Positions 26,391 through 35,563 of a DNA stretch of 64,000 nt are shown here, in pieces (position 1 is the first letter of the stretch; each line of letters begins with the position of its first letter). The stretch is taken from assembly GCF_002906855.1 (NCBI RefSeq), contig NZ_MINI01000028.1:2356001-2420000 (forward strand). The letters are read 5' to 3'. The position numbers and the translations under genes were made by a program. Below the pieces are notes generated by a model. That model did not search any database, had not been told where the DNA came from, and saw only the letters and a list, made by a program, of their open reading frames with translations. This DNA comes from Pseudomonas putida (GTDB lineage Bacteria; Pseudomonadota; Gammaproteobacteria; Pseudomonadales; Pseudomonadaceae).

Positions 26391-27533
26391 TCAATGGTGC
26401 CCTTGCGGCTCCCGGGTATCGATGCCCACCACCACCGACATGCCCGGGCGCAGGCGTGCGGCGTCTGGCTGGTCGGGGTCGACGGTAATGCGCACCGGGA
26501 TGCGCTGGGCAATCTTCACGAAGTTGCCGGTGGCGTTGTCGGCCTGCAACAGGGCGAATTCGGAGCCGGTGGCCGGCGAAATCTGCTGTACATGGCCGTA
26601 GAGCTTGAGGTGGTTCAAGGCGTCCACGGTGAAAGTCACCGGCTGGCCGATGCGTACATCGGCCATCTGGGTTTCCTTCATGTTGGCGATCACCCACAGG
26701 GTGTCGGGCACCAGCGCCATCAGTTGCGCACCCGAGTTGACGTAGGCGCCCAGGCGCGTGCCAATCTGCCCCAGCTGGCCGTCGCGCGGGGCGGTGACGC
26801 GGGTGTTGTCGAGGTCGATGCGGGCCAGCTCGACGGCGGCCTTGGCGTTCTCCACCGAGGCCTCCAGCGAGGCGCGGTTGACGATCACCGTCTCGCGGTC
26901 CTGGCGGGCGATTTCCAGCGCGGCCTTGGCCTGGGCCAGGTTGGCGACGGCGGCAGCCTCGCTCGCGCGGGCCAGGTCCAGCGAGCTGCGCGACACCGAA
27001 CCATCGCTGACCAGCGCCTGGTTGCGGCTGAGGTCGGCCTTGGCCTTGGTCGCCTGGGCCGATGCATCTCCGATTGCCGCCTGGCGTTGGGCGATGGTGG
27101 CTTCGGCGCTGTTGCGCTGCTGCAGGTTGTTGGCCAGCGCCGCCTGCTGCTGTTGCAACTGGGCGATGGCCTGGGCCAGGCGTTGCTTGTAGATGCGGTC
27201 GTCGAGCTGCACCAGCAGGTCGCCAGCCTTGACGAACTGGAAGTCATGCACTGGCACATCGACGATGTAGCCGCTCAGCTGCGGGCCGATGATTGTCACC
27301 TGGCCGCGCACCAGGGCGTTTTCGGTGCTTTCGATGCTGCTGCTGAACGGCGGCAGGTTCCAGGCGTAGAGCACTACGAGGATGCCGACCAGGGCCACGC
27401 TGGCGAAGCTGATCGTAGACAGGATGCGCACCCGCCGCGTGCGCACCGGGCTGGTCGGTTCGCTGGGCGGCGTGCTGCCTTCCGGGGTTTCGGCGATGGC
27501 GGTGGTGGTCGTGGTACGGGTTTCTTCGGTCAT
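26391..27533 (-). CDS. HlyD/EmrA-type efflux adaptor protein
   Basis: A 380-aa membrane-fusion protein. A Thr/Pro-rich cytoplasmic N-terminus precedes a single TM helix (ISFASVALVGILVVLYAWNL), then a lipoyl half-motif (IIGPQLSGYIVDVPVHDFQFVKAGD), a long coiled-coil with Gln/Ala repeats, and the second lipoyl half (VTAPRDGQLGQIGTRLGAYV). It would connect an inner-membrane DHA2 pump to an outer-membrane channel. Its ATG overlaps the stop of the upstream MFS gene by four bases (ATGA), showing translational coupling. No outer membrane factor gene is adjacent. Confidence 0.87.
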   Translation of the reverse strand: MTEETRTTTTTAIAETPEGSTPPSEPTSPVRTRRVRILSTISFASVALVGILVVLYAWNLPPFSSSIESTENALVRGQVTIIGPQLSGYIVDVPVHDFQFVKAGDLLVQLDDRIYKQRLAQAIAQLQQQQAALANNLQQRNSAEATIAQRQAAIGDASAQATKAKADLSRNQALVSDGSVSRSSLDLARASEAAAVANLAQAKAALEIARQDRETVIVNRASLEASVENAKAAVELARIDLDNTRVTAPRDGQLGQIGTRLGAYVNSGAQLMALVPDTLWVIANMKETQMADVRIGQPVTFTVDALNHLKLYGHVQQISPATGSEFALLQADNATGNFVKIAQRIPVRITVDPDQPDAARLRPGMSVVVGIDTREPQGHH

Positions 27534-29179
27534 CGGCTGGCAGTACCGCTGGTGGAGTCGGATGAAGCAGCCTGGCGGGCGACATACCACAGCCAGGAGC
27601 CGCGAATGGTAATCCAGATCATGGTCAGCACGGCGATGCAGCCGATCAGCACGAACACGTCGTTGTAGGCCATTACGTTGGCCTCGCGGGTGGCGGCATT
27701 GGCCAGCACGCGCATGCCGGCCTCGCTGCGCAGCGCCGGGTCGGCGAGGATCCCGGCATAACCGCCGCCGCCGCTTTGCACGCGCGCATTGACCAGCGGT
27801 TCGAGGTAGCTGAGGCGGTCCATCAGGTGGCTGGAATGGAACTTCTCGCGCCAGGTCTGGAAGGTGCCCAGCAGCGCCGCGCCGATCAGGCCGCCGAGGT
27901 TGTTACAGATGCCGAACAGCACCGAAAAGCTCACCAGGTTGCGCGGGTTGGCGCGTACATGGCTGATGCCCAAGGCCATCGACGGGCCAAGGAAGAAGGT
28001 GCTGCCGAAGGCCAGCAGGAACTGGCTGAAGTACATCTGTGCCGGGCGCGTGAGGTTGCTCGAGCTGCTGTCCATGAATGCCCCGGCGGCCATCGCCAGC
28101 AGCGAGACGAACAGCGGGATCACCAGGTGCTTGGGGTCGATGGTCAGCGCACTGCTGGCCAGGCCCGCCACGGCGCCAAGCAGCATGATCCAGTACAGCG
28201 AGCGCATCTGTTCGCTGCCCATGTTCAGCATCTGCAAAAAGCCCACCGCACCGGTGGACTGCTCCGAGGTGACCATGCGAATCAGAATGACGCACAGGCC
28301 CAGGCGAATGATTGCGCCACTGCCCAGCCAGCGCGTCATCAGCAGCGGGTTCTGGCGGTTGTGCTCGATGGCAAGGCCGGTGAAGATCAAGGCAATCGAC
28401 GAGGCCAAGGCGATGCCGATCCACGGTGCCTCCAGCCACCAGTCGATGCGCCCCAGCGAGAGCGCGGCGCAGAGCAGGGCGACGCCACTGGCCATCAGGG
28501 TAAAGGTGAGGAAGTCCAGCGGCTCGAAGGTCTTGAAGCGGTCACCGGGGGGCAGCTTGAGCAGCAGCACGCAGCCCAGGGCTGCCAGTGCCAGGCCCAG
28601 TTCGAACAGGTACAGGCCACGCCACTCGGCGATCTGCAGTAGGTCTTCGGAGAAGATCCGTGCCAGCGGCAGGGCCAGTTGCGAGGCGCCCAGGCCCAGC
28701 ACCATGGCCTTGAGCCGCCAGCGTTCGGGGAACGCCTGGATCATGTAGTACAGGCCCAGCGAACTGAGCGCCGCGCCGACCATGCCGTGGGCAGCGCGCA
28801 CGGCGATGGCCGAATTGAGGTCGTTGACCAGCAGGTGGGCGAAGGTGACCAGGGCATACAGCACCAGGAACACCTCGGTGAAGGCGCGCAGGCCGAACTG
28901 CTGACGGAACTTGACCAGCAGCAGGTTGATCGACACGTTGGTCATGACATACGCCGCCGGCAACCAGGCCATCTCGGCACTGGTCGCGCCCAGCGCGCCC
29001 TGCAGGAACACCAAGTTAGCGGTGACCAGTGCGTTACCCAGGCCACCGGTAATCGCCACCAGCAGGCCGACCACACCGTACGCCAGGCGCTTGGCCGGCG
29101 TGTGCAGGGGCGTGGAAGGGGAGCCGGGGAGGCTGGGCTTCTCGTGCGGGAGCCACTGGCGCGGGGTGTATTTGTCCAT
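27530..29179 (-). CDS. DHA2-type MFS drug efflux transporter (EmrB-like)
   Basis: A 549-aa MFS protein with about 14 transmembrane segments, the count expected for the DHA2 family. MAWLPAAYVMTNV is the typical loop between TM1 and TM2, and LGISHVRANPRNLVSFSVLFGI lies in the second half. Together with the coupled EmrA-like adaptor it would form an EmrAB-type tripartite pump for hydrophobic compounds. The first 35 residues are hydrophilic and cytoplasmic. The gene order pump-then-adaptor is reversed relative to E. coli emrAB. Confidence 0.85.
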   Translation of the reverse strand: MDKYTPRQWLPHEKPSLPGSPSTPLHTPAKRLAYGVVGLLVAITGGLGNALVTANLVFLQGALGATSAEMAWLPAAYVMTNVSINLLLVKFRQQFGLRAFTEVFLVLYALVTFAHLLVNDLNSAIAVRAAHGMVGAALSSLGLYYMIQAFPERWRLKAMVLGLGASQLALPLARIFSEDLLQIAEWRGLYLFELGLALAALGCVLLLKLPPGDRFKTFEPLDFLTFTLMASGVALLCAALSLGRIDWWLEAPWIGIALASSIALIFTGLAIEHNRQNPLLMTRWLGSGAIIRLGLCVILIRMVTSEQSTGAVGFLQMLNMGSEQMRSLYWIMLLGAVAGLASSALTIDPKHLVIPLFVSLLAMAAGAFMDSSSSNLTRPAQMYFSQFLLAFGSTFFLGPSMALGISHVRANPRNLVSFSVLFGICNNLGGLIGAALLGTFQTWREKFHSSHLMDRLSYLEPLVNARVQSGGGGYAGILADPALRSEAGMRVLANAATREANVMAYNDVFVLIGCIAVLTMIWITIRGSWLWYVARQAASSDSTSGTASR

Positions 29180-29213
29180 GCAACTGACTGTAACACTGCC
29201 TCATGCGTTTTTT

Positions 29214-29251
29214 GTAGGAGCGGCCTTGTGTCGCGAAGGGGCCGCTCCTGC
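29214..29251. repeat. REP element (P. putida type)
   Basis: GTAGGAGCGGCCTTGTGTCG followed by CGAAGGGGCCGCTCCTGC: the common Pseudomonas REP palindrome, lying between the EmrB-like gene and the end of the lactate permease gene. It may act in transcript stability or termination. Confidence 0.8.
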
Positions 29252-29256
29252 AAGCC

Positions 29257-31011
29257 CTAGTGGCCCACCACCATGGCGGTGAACGGCGCTACATAGGCCT
29301 GCAAGGTCACCAGGCAACCCACCAGCACCGCCAACACGATCGACTGGAAGAACACATAACGCAGGATCTCGCCCTCATGCCCATACCAGCGGGTGGCAGT
29401 GGAGGCCACGACGATCGACTGCGCATCGACCATCTTGCCCATCACTCCGCCCGAGCTGTTGGCCGTTGCCATCAGCACCGGACTCAGCCCCAGCTGCTCC
29501 GCAGTCACCCGTTGCAGCCCGCCGAACAGCACGTTGGAGGCCGTGTCCGAGCCGGTCAGCGCCACGCCCAGCCAGCCGAGCAGGGTGCCGAACATCGGGT
29601 AGAAGATGCCCGTGGCGGCAAACGCCAAGCCCATGGTCGCGTCCAGCCCCGAGTAGCGGGTGAGGAAGCCCAGCGCGAGCATGGCGACGATGGTGATCAG
29701 CGAGTAACGCACCACCCAAAGCGTGCGCAGATATTGCCGCCCCAGCTCCAGAGGCGAGTAACCCATCAACAGCCCGCCGAGGATGGCCGCGAGGAAGATG
29801 CCGCTACCGGTGGCGGTGAACCAGGTGAACTTGTACTGGGCGTCTTCTTTCTTCGGCGTGGGTACCACAGGGGGCACTTTCTCGATCTGCTGGTGGATCG
29901 AGTCGAAGGTGAATACCGGGGCGAACACCGGGTTACCTTCACGCAGCGGCTTGCCTTGCGGGTCGAGCATGGCCGCGCCGCTGGCCGGGTCGAGCGCCGG
30001 GCGGGTGTCGAACAGGTTCTTGAAGCCCGCCGTGCCCCAGGCGAACACGAACACGGTCAGGATGATCCACGGCAGCCAGGCCTTGAACACGCTGCGCTGG
30101 TCGCTCTGGGTAAAGGTGGTTGCGGCGCCGGCCTTGCCGTCGTCCTCGACCTTGGAGTCGTCCACCCGCCCGGTGAGCGCCGCCGAGGTGTGCACGGTGG
30201 CCGGCTTCCACACCCGCAGGAAGCCAGTCAGGCAGGCCATGGAGATCAGCGCGGCGATCACGTCCACCAGCATCGGCCCGTGGAAGTTCGACACCACGAA
30301 CTGCGGCACCGCGAACGTGACCCCGGCCACCAGGATCGCCGGCCATACTTCCAGCATCTTGCGCCATCCGGCAAACGCCCAGATCAGCCAGAACGGCACG
30401 ATCACCGAGAAGAACGGCAGTTGCCGACCGACCATGGCCGACAGTTCCATTTCATCCAGCCCGGTGACCTTGGCCAGGGTGATGATCGGTGTGCCCAGTG
30501 CGCCGAACGCCACCGGTGCAGTGTTGGCGATCAGCGCCAGCCCTGAAGCCGCCAGCGGCGAGAAGCCCAGGCCGATGAGGATCGCCCCGGTCACCGCCAC
30601 GGGCGTGCCGAAGCCCGCCGCGCCCTCGAAGAAGGCACCGAAGCAGAAGGCGATCAGCAGCAGCTGCAGGCGGCGGTCGTCGGTGATGCGTGCCAGCGAG
30701 TCCTGAAGCACCTTGAACGAGCCGTTCTCGGTGGTGAGCCGGTGCAGGAAGATGATGTTCAGCACGATCCAGCCGATCGGCAGCAGGCCGTTGGCTGCGC
30801 CGTACAACGCTGCGGAACCGGCCATGTTGGCCGGCATGCCGAAGGCGAAGATCGAGATCAGCAGCGCCGAGCCCAGGGCGAGCAGGGCGGCGATGTGTGC
30901 TTTGATGTGGAAGAAGGCCAATGCCGCCAGCATCACCACCACCGGCACGGCGGCCATGAGCGTGGAGAGCACGGGGCTTGCGAACGGATCGTAGATTTGC
31001 TGCCAGACCAT
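29257..31011 (-). CDS. lldP: L-lactate permease family transporter
   Basis: A 584-aa permease of the LctP family with about 13 transmembrane segments. Conserved blocks include FGAFFEGAAGFGTPVAVTGAIL, TAPVAFGALGTPIITLA and ALTGSDTASNVLFGGLQ. Members take up L- or D-lactate and, for the GlcA relatives, glycolate, by proton symport. The usual lldR/lldD/dld neighbours are absent here, so this may be a second lactate or glycolate carrier and the gene symbol is given by family only. Confidence 0.82.
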   Translation of the reverse strand: MVWQQIYDPFASPVLSTLMAAVPVVVMLAALAFFHIKAHIAALLALGSALLISIFAFGMPANMAGSAALYGAANGLLPIGWIVLNIIFLHRLTTENGSFKVLQDSLARITDDRRLQLLLIAFCFGAFFEGAAGFGTPVAVTGAILIGLGFSPLAASGLALIANTAPVAFGALGTPIITLAKVTGLDEMELSAMVGRQLPFFSVIVPFWLIWAFAGWRKMLEVWPAILVAGVTFAVPQFVVSNFHGPMLVDVIAALISMACLTGFLRVWKPATVHTSAALTGRVDDSKVEDDGKAGAATTFTQSDQRSVFKAWLPWIILTVFVFAWGTAGFKNLFDTRPALDPASGAAMLDPQGKPLREGNPVFAPVFTFDSIHQQIEKVPPVVPTPKKEDAQYKFTWFTATGSGIFLAAILGGLLMGYSPLELGRQYLRTLWVVRYSLITIVAMLALGFLTRYSGLDATMGLAFAATGIFYPMFGTLLGWLGVALTGSDTASNVLFGGLQRVTAEQLGLSPVLMATANSSGGVMGKMVDAQSIVVASTATRWYGHEGEILRYVFFQSIVLAVLVGCLVTLQAYVAPFTAMVVGH

Positions 31012-31107
31012 TTGCCACCTCGTTTGTTGTTATTGAGGTATCGCGATTTTTGGGCAGACGGCATGCAGGGATGCCAGAGGGAGTATAGAAAGGAATTTTC
31101 ACCTGTT

Positions 31108-31142
31108 CCGGCCTCTTCGCGGGGCAAGCCCGCGAAGAGGCC
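31108..31142. repeat. REP element (P. putida type)
   Basis: CCGGCCTCTTCGCGGGGCAA followed by GCCCGCGAAGAGGCC, a near-perfect palindrome identical in form to P. putida REP sequences. It lies between the lldP promoter region and the end of the uvrA-like gene. Confidence 0.85.
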
Positions 31143-31152
31143 AGCACAGGCG

Positions 31153-33669
31153 CTACAAGGCGCGAGCCAGAAACGCGGCAGTACGACTGTCACCACACCC
31201 GGCCACCACCTGCGGCGTACCACTGACCACCACCTGACCGCCAGCATCCCCGGCCCCCGGCCCGATGTCGATCACCCAGTCACTCTGCGCCACCACGCGC
31301 ATGTCGTGCTCGACCACCACCACACTGTGCCCGGCCTCGACCAGGCGATTGAGCTGCACCAGCAAGCGGTCGATATCTTGCGGATGCAGCCCGTTGGTAG
31401 GTTCGTCCAGCACATACAAGGTCGCGCCACGGGCCACGCGTTGCAGCTCGGTGGCCAGCTTGATCCGTTGCGCCTCGCCACCGGACAGCTCGGTAGCCGG
31501 CTGCCCCAGGCGCAGGTAGCCCAGGCCGATGTCCTGCAGCACCTGCAGGCAACGCCGCGGCGCCGGCTGCTCGGCGAACACCTCAAGCGCCTGCTCGACG
31601 GTCAGCTGCAGCACCTGCGCGATGTTCATGCCCTGCCAGCTCACCGCCAGTGTCTCGGGGTTGTAACGTGCACCGTGGCAAGTCGGGCAGGGCGCATAGA
31701 CGCTGGGCATGAACAGCAGTTCGACACTGACGAAGCCTTCGCCCTCGCAGTTCTCGCATCGGCCCTTGGCCACGTTGAACGAGAAACGACCCGCATCGAA
31801 ACCGCGGGCCTTGGCCTGTTCGGTAGCGGCAAACAGCTTGCGGACATGGTCGAACAGTCCGGTGTAGGTGGCGAGATTAGAGCGCGGCGTGCGGCCGATC
31901 GGCTTCTGGTCCACCTGCACCAGCCGCTTGATGCTGTCGAGCCCGGCAGTGACACGCCCAGCGCTGAATTGCTCGGGCTCATCTTCAAGGCTTTGCTCGT
32001 CAGGTTCAGCCGTCTGTCCGGCCTGACCGAGATGGGCACCGACCAGCTCCAGCAAGGCCTGGCTGACCAGGCTCGACTTGCCCGAGCCGGAAATGCCGGT
32101 GACCGAGGTGAAGCAACCCAGCGGGAAGCGGGCGCTGAGGTTGTCGAGGTTGTTGCGGGTGATGCCTTCCAGTGCCAGCCAGTCGTGTGGCTGGCGTGGC
32201 GCACGTGAGGTACGCTGCTGTACGGCGAACAGGTAGGCGGCTGTGCGCGAGGCCTCGACCTGTGCCAGGCCGGCGGGCGGGCCACTGTAGAGAATCTGCC
32301 CGCCATGCTCGCCGGCAGCAGGGCCTACATCCACCAGCCAGTCGGCGCGGCGCATGGTATCCAGGTCGTGCTCCACCACATACACCGAGTTGCCCGCCTG
32401 CTTGAGCCGCTGCAAGGCATCGAACAGCGCTTCGCTGTCGGCCGGATGCAGGCCGGCGGAAGGCTCGTCGAGCACGTAGATCACGCCGAACAGCTGCGAA
32501 TTGAGCTGGGTTGCCAGGCGCAGGCGTTGCAGCTCGCCGAACGACAGCGTCGGCGTGCTGCGCTCCAGCGCCAGGTAGCCCAGGCCCAGGTCGATCAGGG
32601 TGTCGATGCGCTCCAGCAACTCATTGGCGATGCGCTGTGCGGCCAGGCGCTTTTCCAGGGTCAGGTTATCGTCGTGCTGCTCCAGGTAGCCCGGCGCAGC
32701 CACCTGGCGAAACACCTCGGCCAGCGCCTGCAACGGCAGCCGCGACAGCTCGCCGATGTCGCGGCCGGCGAAGGTCACGTCCAGCGCCGCACGCTTGAGC
32801 CGTTTGCCCTGGCACACCGGGCAGGGGCTGGGGCGCATGTACTGCGACACGCGCTTGCGCATCTGTGCGCTCTGCGAGTGCATGAAGGTATGCAGCACGT
32901 AGCGCCGGGCACCACTGAAGGTGCCCTGGTAGCTCGGTTCGAGCTTGCGCTTGAGTGCGGCGCGGGTTTGCGCCGGTGTCAGGCCGGCGTACACCGGCAC
33001 GGTGGGGGTTTCTTCGGTGTAGAGAATCCAGTCGCGCTGCTCCTGCGGCAGGTCGCGCCAAGGAATGTCGACGTCATAGCCCAGCGTCACCAGAATGTCG
33101 CGCAGATTCTGCCCCTGCCAGGCCATCGGCCAGGCCGCCACGGCACGCTCGCGGATGGTCAGCGACGGGTCGGGAACCATGGTCGCCTCGGTCACGTCAT
33201 AGACCCGCCCCAGCCCATGGCACTCCGGGCAGGCGCCTTGCGGGGTGTTGGGCGAGAAGTCCTCGGCATACAGCATCGGCTGCCCGGTAGGATAGCTGCC
33301 GGCGCGGGAGTAGAGCATGCGGATCGAGCTGGATAGGGTGGTGACGCTGCCCACCGACGAGCGCGCGCTGGGCGTGCCGCGTTGCTGCTGCAGGGCCACG
33401 GCCGGGGGCAGGCCTTCGATGGCGTCGACGTCCGGCACGCCGACCTGGTCGATCAGGCGCCGGGCATAGGGCGCGACCGATTCGAAGTAGCGGCGCTGGG
33501 CTTCGGCGTAGAGGGTGGAGAAGGCCAGCGAGGACTTGCCCGAGCCGGACACCCCGGTGAACACCACCAGGGCGTCGCGGGGGATATCGACGTCGATATT
33601 CTTGAGGTTGTGCTCGCGGGCGCCACGGACGCGGATGAAGCCGGTGGGAGTGGTGGGGCGTGGTGGCAT
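31153..33669 (-). CDS. UvrA2-like excinuclease ATPase
   Basis: An 838-aa tandem ABC ATPase related to UvrA but about 100 residues shorter, as in the UvrA2 class that lacks most of the UvrB-binding domain. Seen in order: Walker [10 protein letters not shown], zinc modules ([19 protein letters not shown]), signature [12 protein letters not shown] with DEPSAGLHP, the second Walker [10 protein letters not shown], a C-terminal zinc finger (CENCEGEG ... CPTCHG), and [12 protein letters not shown] with DEPTNGLHP. UvrA2 proteins are linked to DNA-adduct tolerance or resistance to DNA-binding drugs. The first signature has Phe where canonical ABC proteins have Gly. Confidence 0.88.
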   Translation of the reverse strand: MPPRPTTPTGFIRVRGAREHNLKNIDVDIPRDALVVFTGVSGSGKSSLAFSTLYAEAQRRYFESVAPYARRLIDQVGVPDVDAIEGLPPAVALQQQRGTPSARSSVGSVTTLSSSIRMLYSRAGSYPTGQPMLYAEDFSPNTPQGACPECHGLGRVYDVTEATMVPDPSLTIRERAVAAWPMAWQGQNLRDILVTLGYDVDIPWRDLPQEQRDWILYTEETPTVPVYAGLTPAQTRAALKRKLEPSYQGTFSGARRYVLHTFMHSQSAQMRKRVSQYMRPSPCPVCQGKRLKRAALDVTFAGRDIGELSRLPLQALAEVFRQVAAPGYLEQHDDNLTLEKRLAAQRIANELLERIDTLIDLGLGYLALERSTPTLSFGELQRLRLATQLNSQLFGVIYVLDEPSAGLHPADSEALFDALQRLKQAGNSVYVVEHDLDTMRRADWLVDVGPAAGEHGGQILYSGPPAGLAQVEASRTAAYLFAVQQRTSRAPRQPHDWLALEGITRNNLDNLSARFPLGCFTSVTGISGSGKSSLVSQALLELVGAHLGQAGQTAEPDEQSLEDEPEQFSAGRVTAGLDSIKRLVQVDQKPIGRTPRSNLATYTGLFDHVRKLFAATEQAKARGFDAGRFSFNVAKGRCENCEGEGFVSVELLFMPSVYAPCPTCHGARYNPETLAVSWQGMNIAQVLQLTVEQALEVFAEQPAPRRCLQVLQDIGLGYLRLGQPATELSGGEAQRIKLATELQRVARGATLYVLDEPTNGLHPQDIDRLLVQLNRLVEAGHSVVVVEHDMRVVAQSDWVIDIGPGAGDAGGQVVVSGTPQVVAGCGDSRTAAFLARAL

Positions 33670-33782
33670 GGCGCTGTCCTTGGGGGTGGGGAGCGCTCAA
33701 GTTAACAGCAATTCCAAAAGCAGGGGCGCTTGCACGGGTGGTTCTGGGTAGACTGCGCCTTTTCAAGGAGCACCGCCCCCGC

Positions 33783-34073
33783 ATGAAGCCTTTTGTAACT
33801 CGCCTGTCTCGCTACCTTGGTTTTACCTCTCTCGCCATTGCGGTAGTCGGTGTGCTGTTCTCGCTGTATGTCGCCGTCGATTCAGGCGGCTATGTGCCGT
33901 TTCTGGGCAGCGACCCGGCCATGTGGGGCCTGGCGTTCTTCTGGCTGACCAACGTGATCACTCTGGTGCTGAATGCCGCAGTGTGGCTGTGCGGACGCCG
34001 ACCTGCCTGGCTCAGTTGGACCATTGCGGCGCAGATGCTGTTGGCGATCGGGTTGCTGTTCGTGGAGGGTTGA
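33783..34073 (+). CDS. small membrane protein, three hydrophobic segments
   Basis: A 96-aa protein starting MKPFVTRLSRYLGF with three predicted transmembrane helices (LAIAVVGVLFSLYVAV; AFFWLTNVITLVLNAAVWL; WTIAAQMLLAIGLLFV). AAGGAG stands 12 bases upstream of the ATG. It is divergent from the uvrA-like gene. Uncharacterised, but the codon use and clear helices support a real gene. It is the last ordinary chromosomal gene before the accessory island. Confidence 0.65.
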   Translation: MKPFVTRLSRYLGFTSLAIAVVGVLFSLYVAVDSGGYVPFLGSDPAMWGLAFFWLTNVITLVLNAAVWLCGRRPAWLSWTIAAQMLLAIGLLFVEG

Positions 34074-34116
34074 GCGCTTTGCAAGTGGCGAAGATCGACT
34101 GCGCACTCAAGCCCCT

Positions 34117-34260
34117 TCAAAGTGTTGGCCGCTTTACTGCTTTATGTGCGAAGTCCAGGCGAAGCTCGGGGTTGTCATTGCCGTAAGGTATTCCTGGGTA
34201 GTACCAAGTAGCGTTGATTTCAGTAAGGTAACCATCCGCAGAAAGGAGGACGCGAGCACT
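34117..34260 (-). pseudogene. possible C-terminal remnant of an unidentified gene
   Basis: On the minus strand a frame ending in a stop at 34117 reads SADGYLTEINATWYYPGIP and then YGNDNPELRLDFAHKA. Codon use and residue composition look like a genuine protein end, but no start or upstream part fits, and the frame runs into a GCAAA repeat and low-quality sequence. It lies just downstream of the Tli4-like gene and might be part of the same effector/immunity locus. This is a weak call. Confidence 0.3.
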
Positions 34261-34285
34261 CCGACAAAGAAGCCGCAGCCTATCG

Positions 34286-34305
34286 GCAAAGCAAAGCAAA
34301 GCAAA
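34286..34305. repeat. GCAAA pentanucleotide repeat, four copies
   Basis: Four perfect tandem copies of GCAAA followed by a fifth degenerate unit (GCAGG), in a stretch without a convincing gene (34074-34391 apart from the possible remnant). The array could expand or contract by slippage. Confidence 0.7.
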
Positions 34306-34391
34306 GCAGGCTAAGCGATGCCGTGTCTCTCGTTTCGCACGAGTCTGTGTTGACTGTGACTATAAGGGCGCTTCTCAGTACCGTCATCTGC

Positions 34392-34964
34392 TTACTCCGG
34401 AAGAGGTTTGAAACTGTCCAGGAGCTTATCCCAAAAGGCCAATGCCTCATCATTTGATTTGAAGTTGCTTCCATTTTCATGAGTGCCTAGTTCAATGGCG
34501 ATATAGGGACGTGTGTTGGACTCCAATGTGCCGCCGTGCTCAAACTGGAAGGCATAAAATGTTTTGCCTTCTATTGTGGCGCTAACGGCTATCTCTTCGC
34601 CCTCGAGGCCGCCGGCCATTCGTTTGTTCATGCGTAGAGTCTGCAGGTGGCCGTTATTTGATAGTTCGCCTACTATAGAGTCATATTTTTTATTATGAAA
34701 TCGCTCAAGAAGACTCGGTTCTCTCTCGGTAATGCTTCGTGTAAGAAAGCTTACATAGTTTCCAGTGTGTCCTTCAATCTGAGCGCCCATATAGATCGAC
34801 TCGAAAAATTGATCATTTGGGAGAGTGGAGTAACCAGCTTCCAGAGCGAATGCACCGTGTGGAGGCGCTGCCTCAGGACGCCTGGAATAGATAGAGTTGC
34901 TCAGCTTGCGCAGGTTTTCCACAGCTTCAGGCACACCCTTTGGGGTGACGCGCTTGATCATCAT
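34392..34964 (-). pseudogene. Tli4-like T6SS immunity protein, N-terminally truncated by an IS3-type insertion
   Basis: 190 codons survive. The C-terminal part has the pattern I associate with the Tli4 C-terminal domain: AGGLEGEEIAV, FYAFQFEHGGTLES, RPYIAIELGTHENG and DEALAFWDKLLDSFKPLPE. The preceding part has the typical EREPSLLERF. Full-length Tli4 immunity proteins are about 350 residues or more with a lipoprotein leader, so roughly half is missing. The first ATG is created by the terminal T of the IS remnant that starts at 34964, so the break is exactly at the element's end. The cognate phospholipase effector is not in the window. Confidence 0.65.
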
Positions 34965-35169
34965 GAATCGCCCCTGGTTTCGTAGACACCTCCAAGCCTC
35001 ATAATGAGGCCCAAATAGGAGGTGCCATGAGTCGTCAGCGTTACCCCGAAGAATTCAAGATCGAAGCCCTAAGCGTCGACACAGCAGTGCTATGCAGCTG
35101 TCTCCAGTAGAGTATGAGAAACGCTATTTCCTGAGCTTGGAGAGTGTCTAGGAAAGCAGGGGCGATTCA
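34964..35169. mobile_element. 206-bp internally deleted IS3-family element (MITE-like)
   Basis: Both ends are present: left TGAATCGCCCCTGGTTTCGT and, reading inward from the right end, TGAATCGCCCCTGCTTTCCT, continuing with AGACAC in both. Inside, an orfA start (ATG at 35027, MSRQRYPEEFKIEA) is joined to the last residues of an orfB transposase (LSPVEYEKRYF...LESV and stop at about 35150). Everything between is gone, leaving a non-autonomous unit that could be moved by a full relative. No target duplication is visible, so flanking DNA was also lost or rearranged. Confidence 0.75.
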
Positions 35170-35524
35170 CAGCGCGCAAGGGAAAGCATCGTGAGAATGA
35201 TCTCGAACATTCAGCGATTGGAGGCTAAGCACCATACTGACCGTTCCGGCATCATTCAGCGGCTGAAATCGAGTTTTCGGTTCCTTCGTACAACCTAGCT
35301 TTCTCATATTGGTAACCTCGCAAATCATCGAGATTCCTCATGATCAAAAGCAGCTCGATTCCTTGGAGCCCCGTTCGCTCCACGCTCGTAGAAAAATTCA
35401 GTTTCGGTGACATTAAACAGATCGTGGGATACGGGAATCTCGATATGTCCCGATTAGCGCATCTGGAGCAGAGGCAACAAAATGGCGCTACAAAATCCCA
35501 GCTGTTGAGTGAGATCGACAAGCA

Positions 35525-35532
35525 GGTTGGAA
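35525..35532. repeat. left copy of 8-bp target-site duplication
   Basis: GGTTGGAA directly precedes the IS66 left inverted repeat and is repeated at 39826-39833, exactly the 8-bp duplication size of the IS66 family. Confidence 0.85.
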
Positions 35533-35563
35533 GTAAGCGTCCGGCGAACTCACCTTGCGTAAG

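Noticed and set aside
29260..30546. 428-codon frame antisense to lldP
   Set aside because: His/Gln/Arg-rich shadow with no family.
31272..31586. 104-codon minus-strand frame inside the uvrA-like gene
   Set aside because: It is an alternate frame of the C-terminal ATPase region of the real gene.
35252..35521. 89-codon minus-strand frame near the IS66 left flank
   Set aside because: It overlaps the N-terminal half of the reconstructed abi gene on the other strand, which has better support from the cross-insertion frame.
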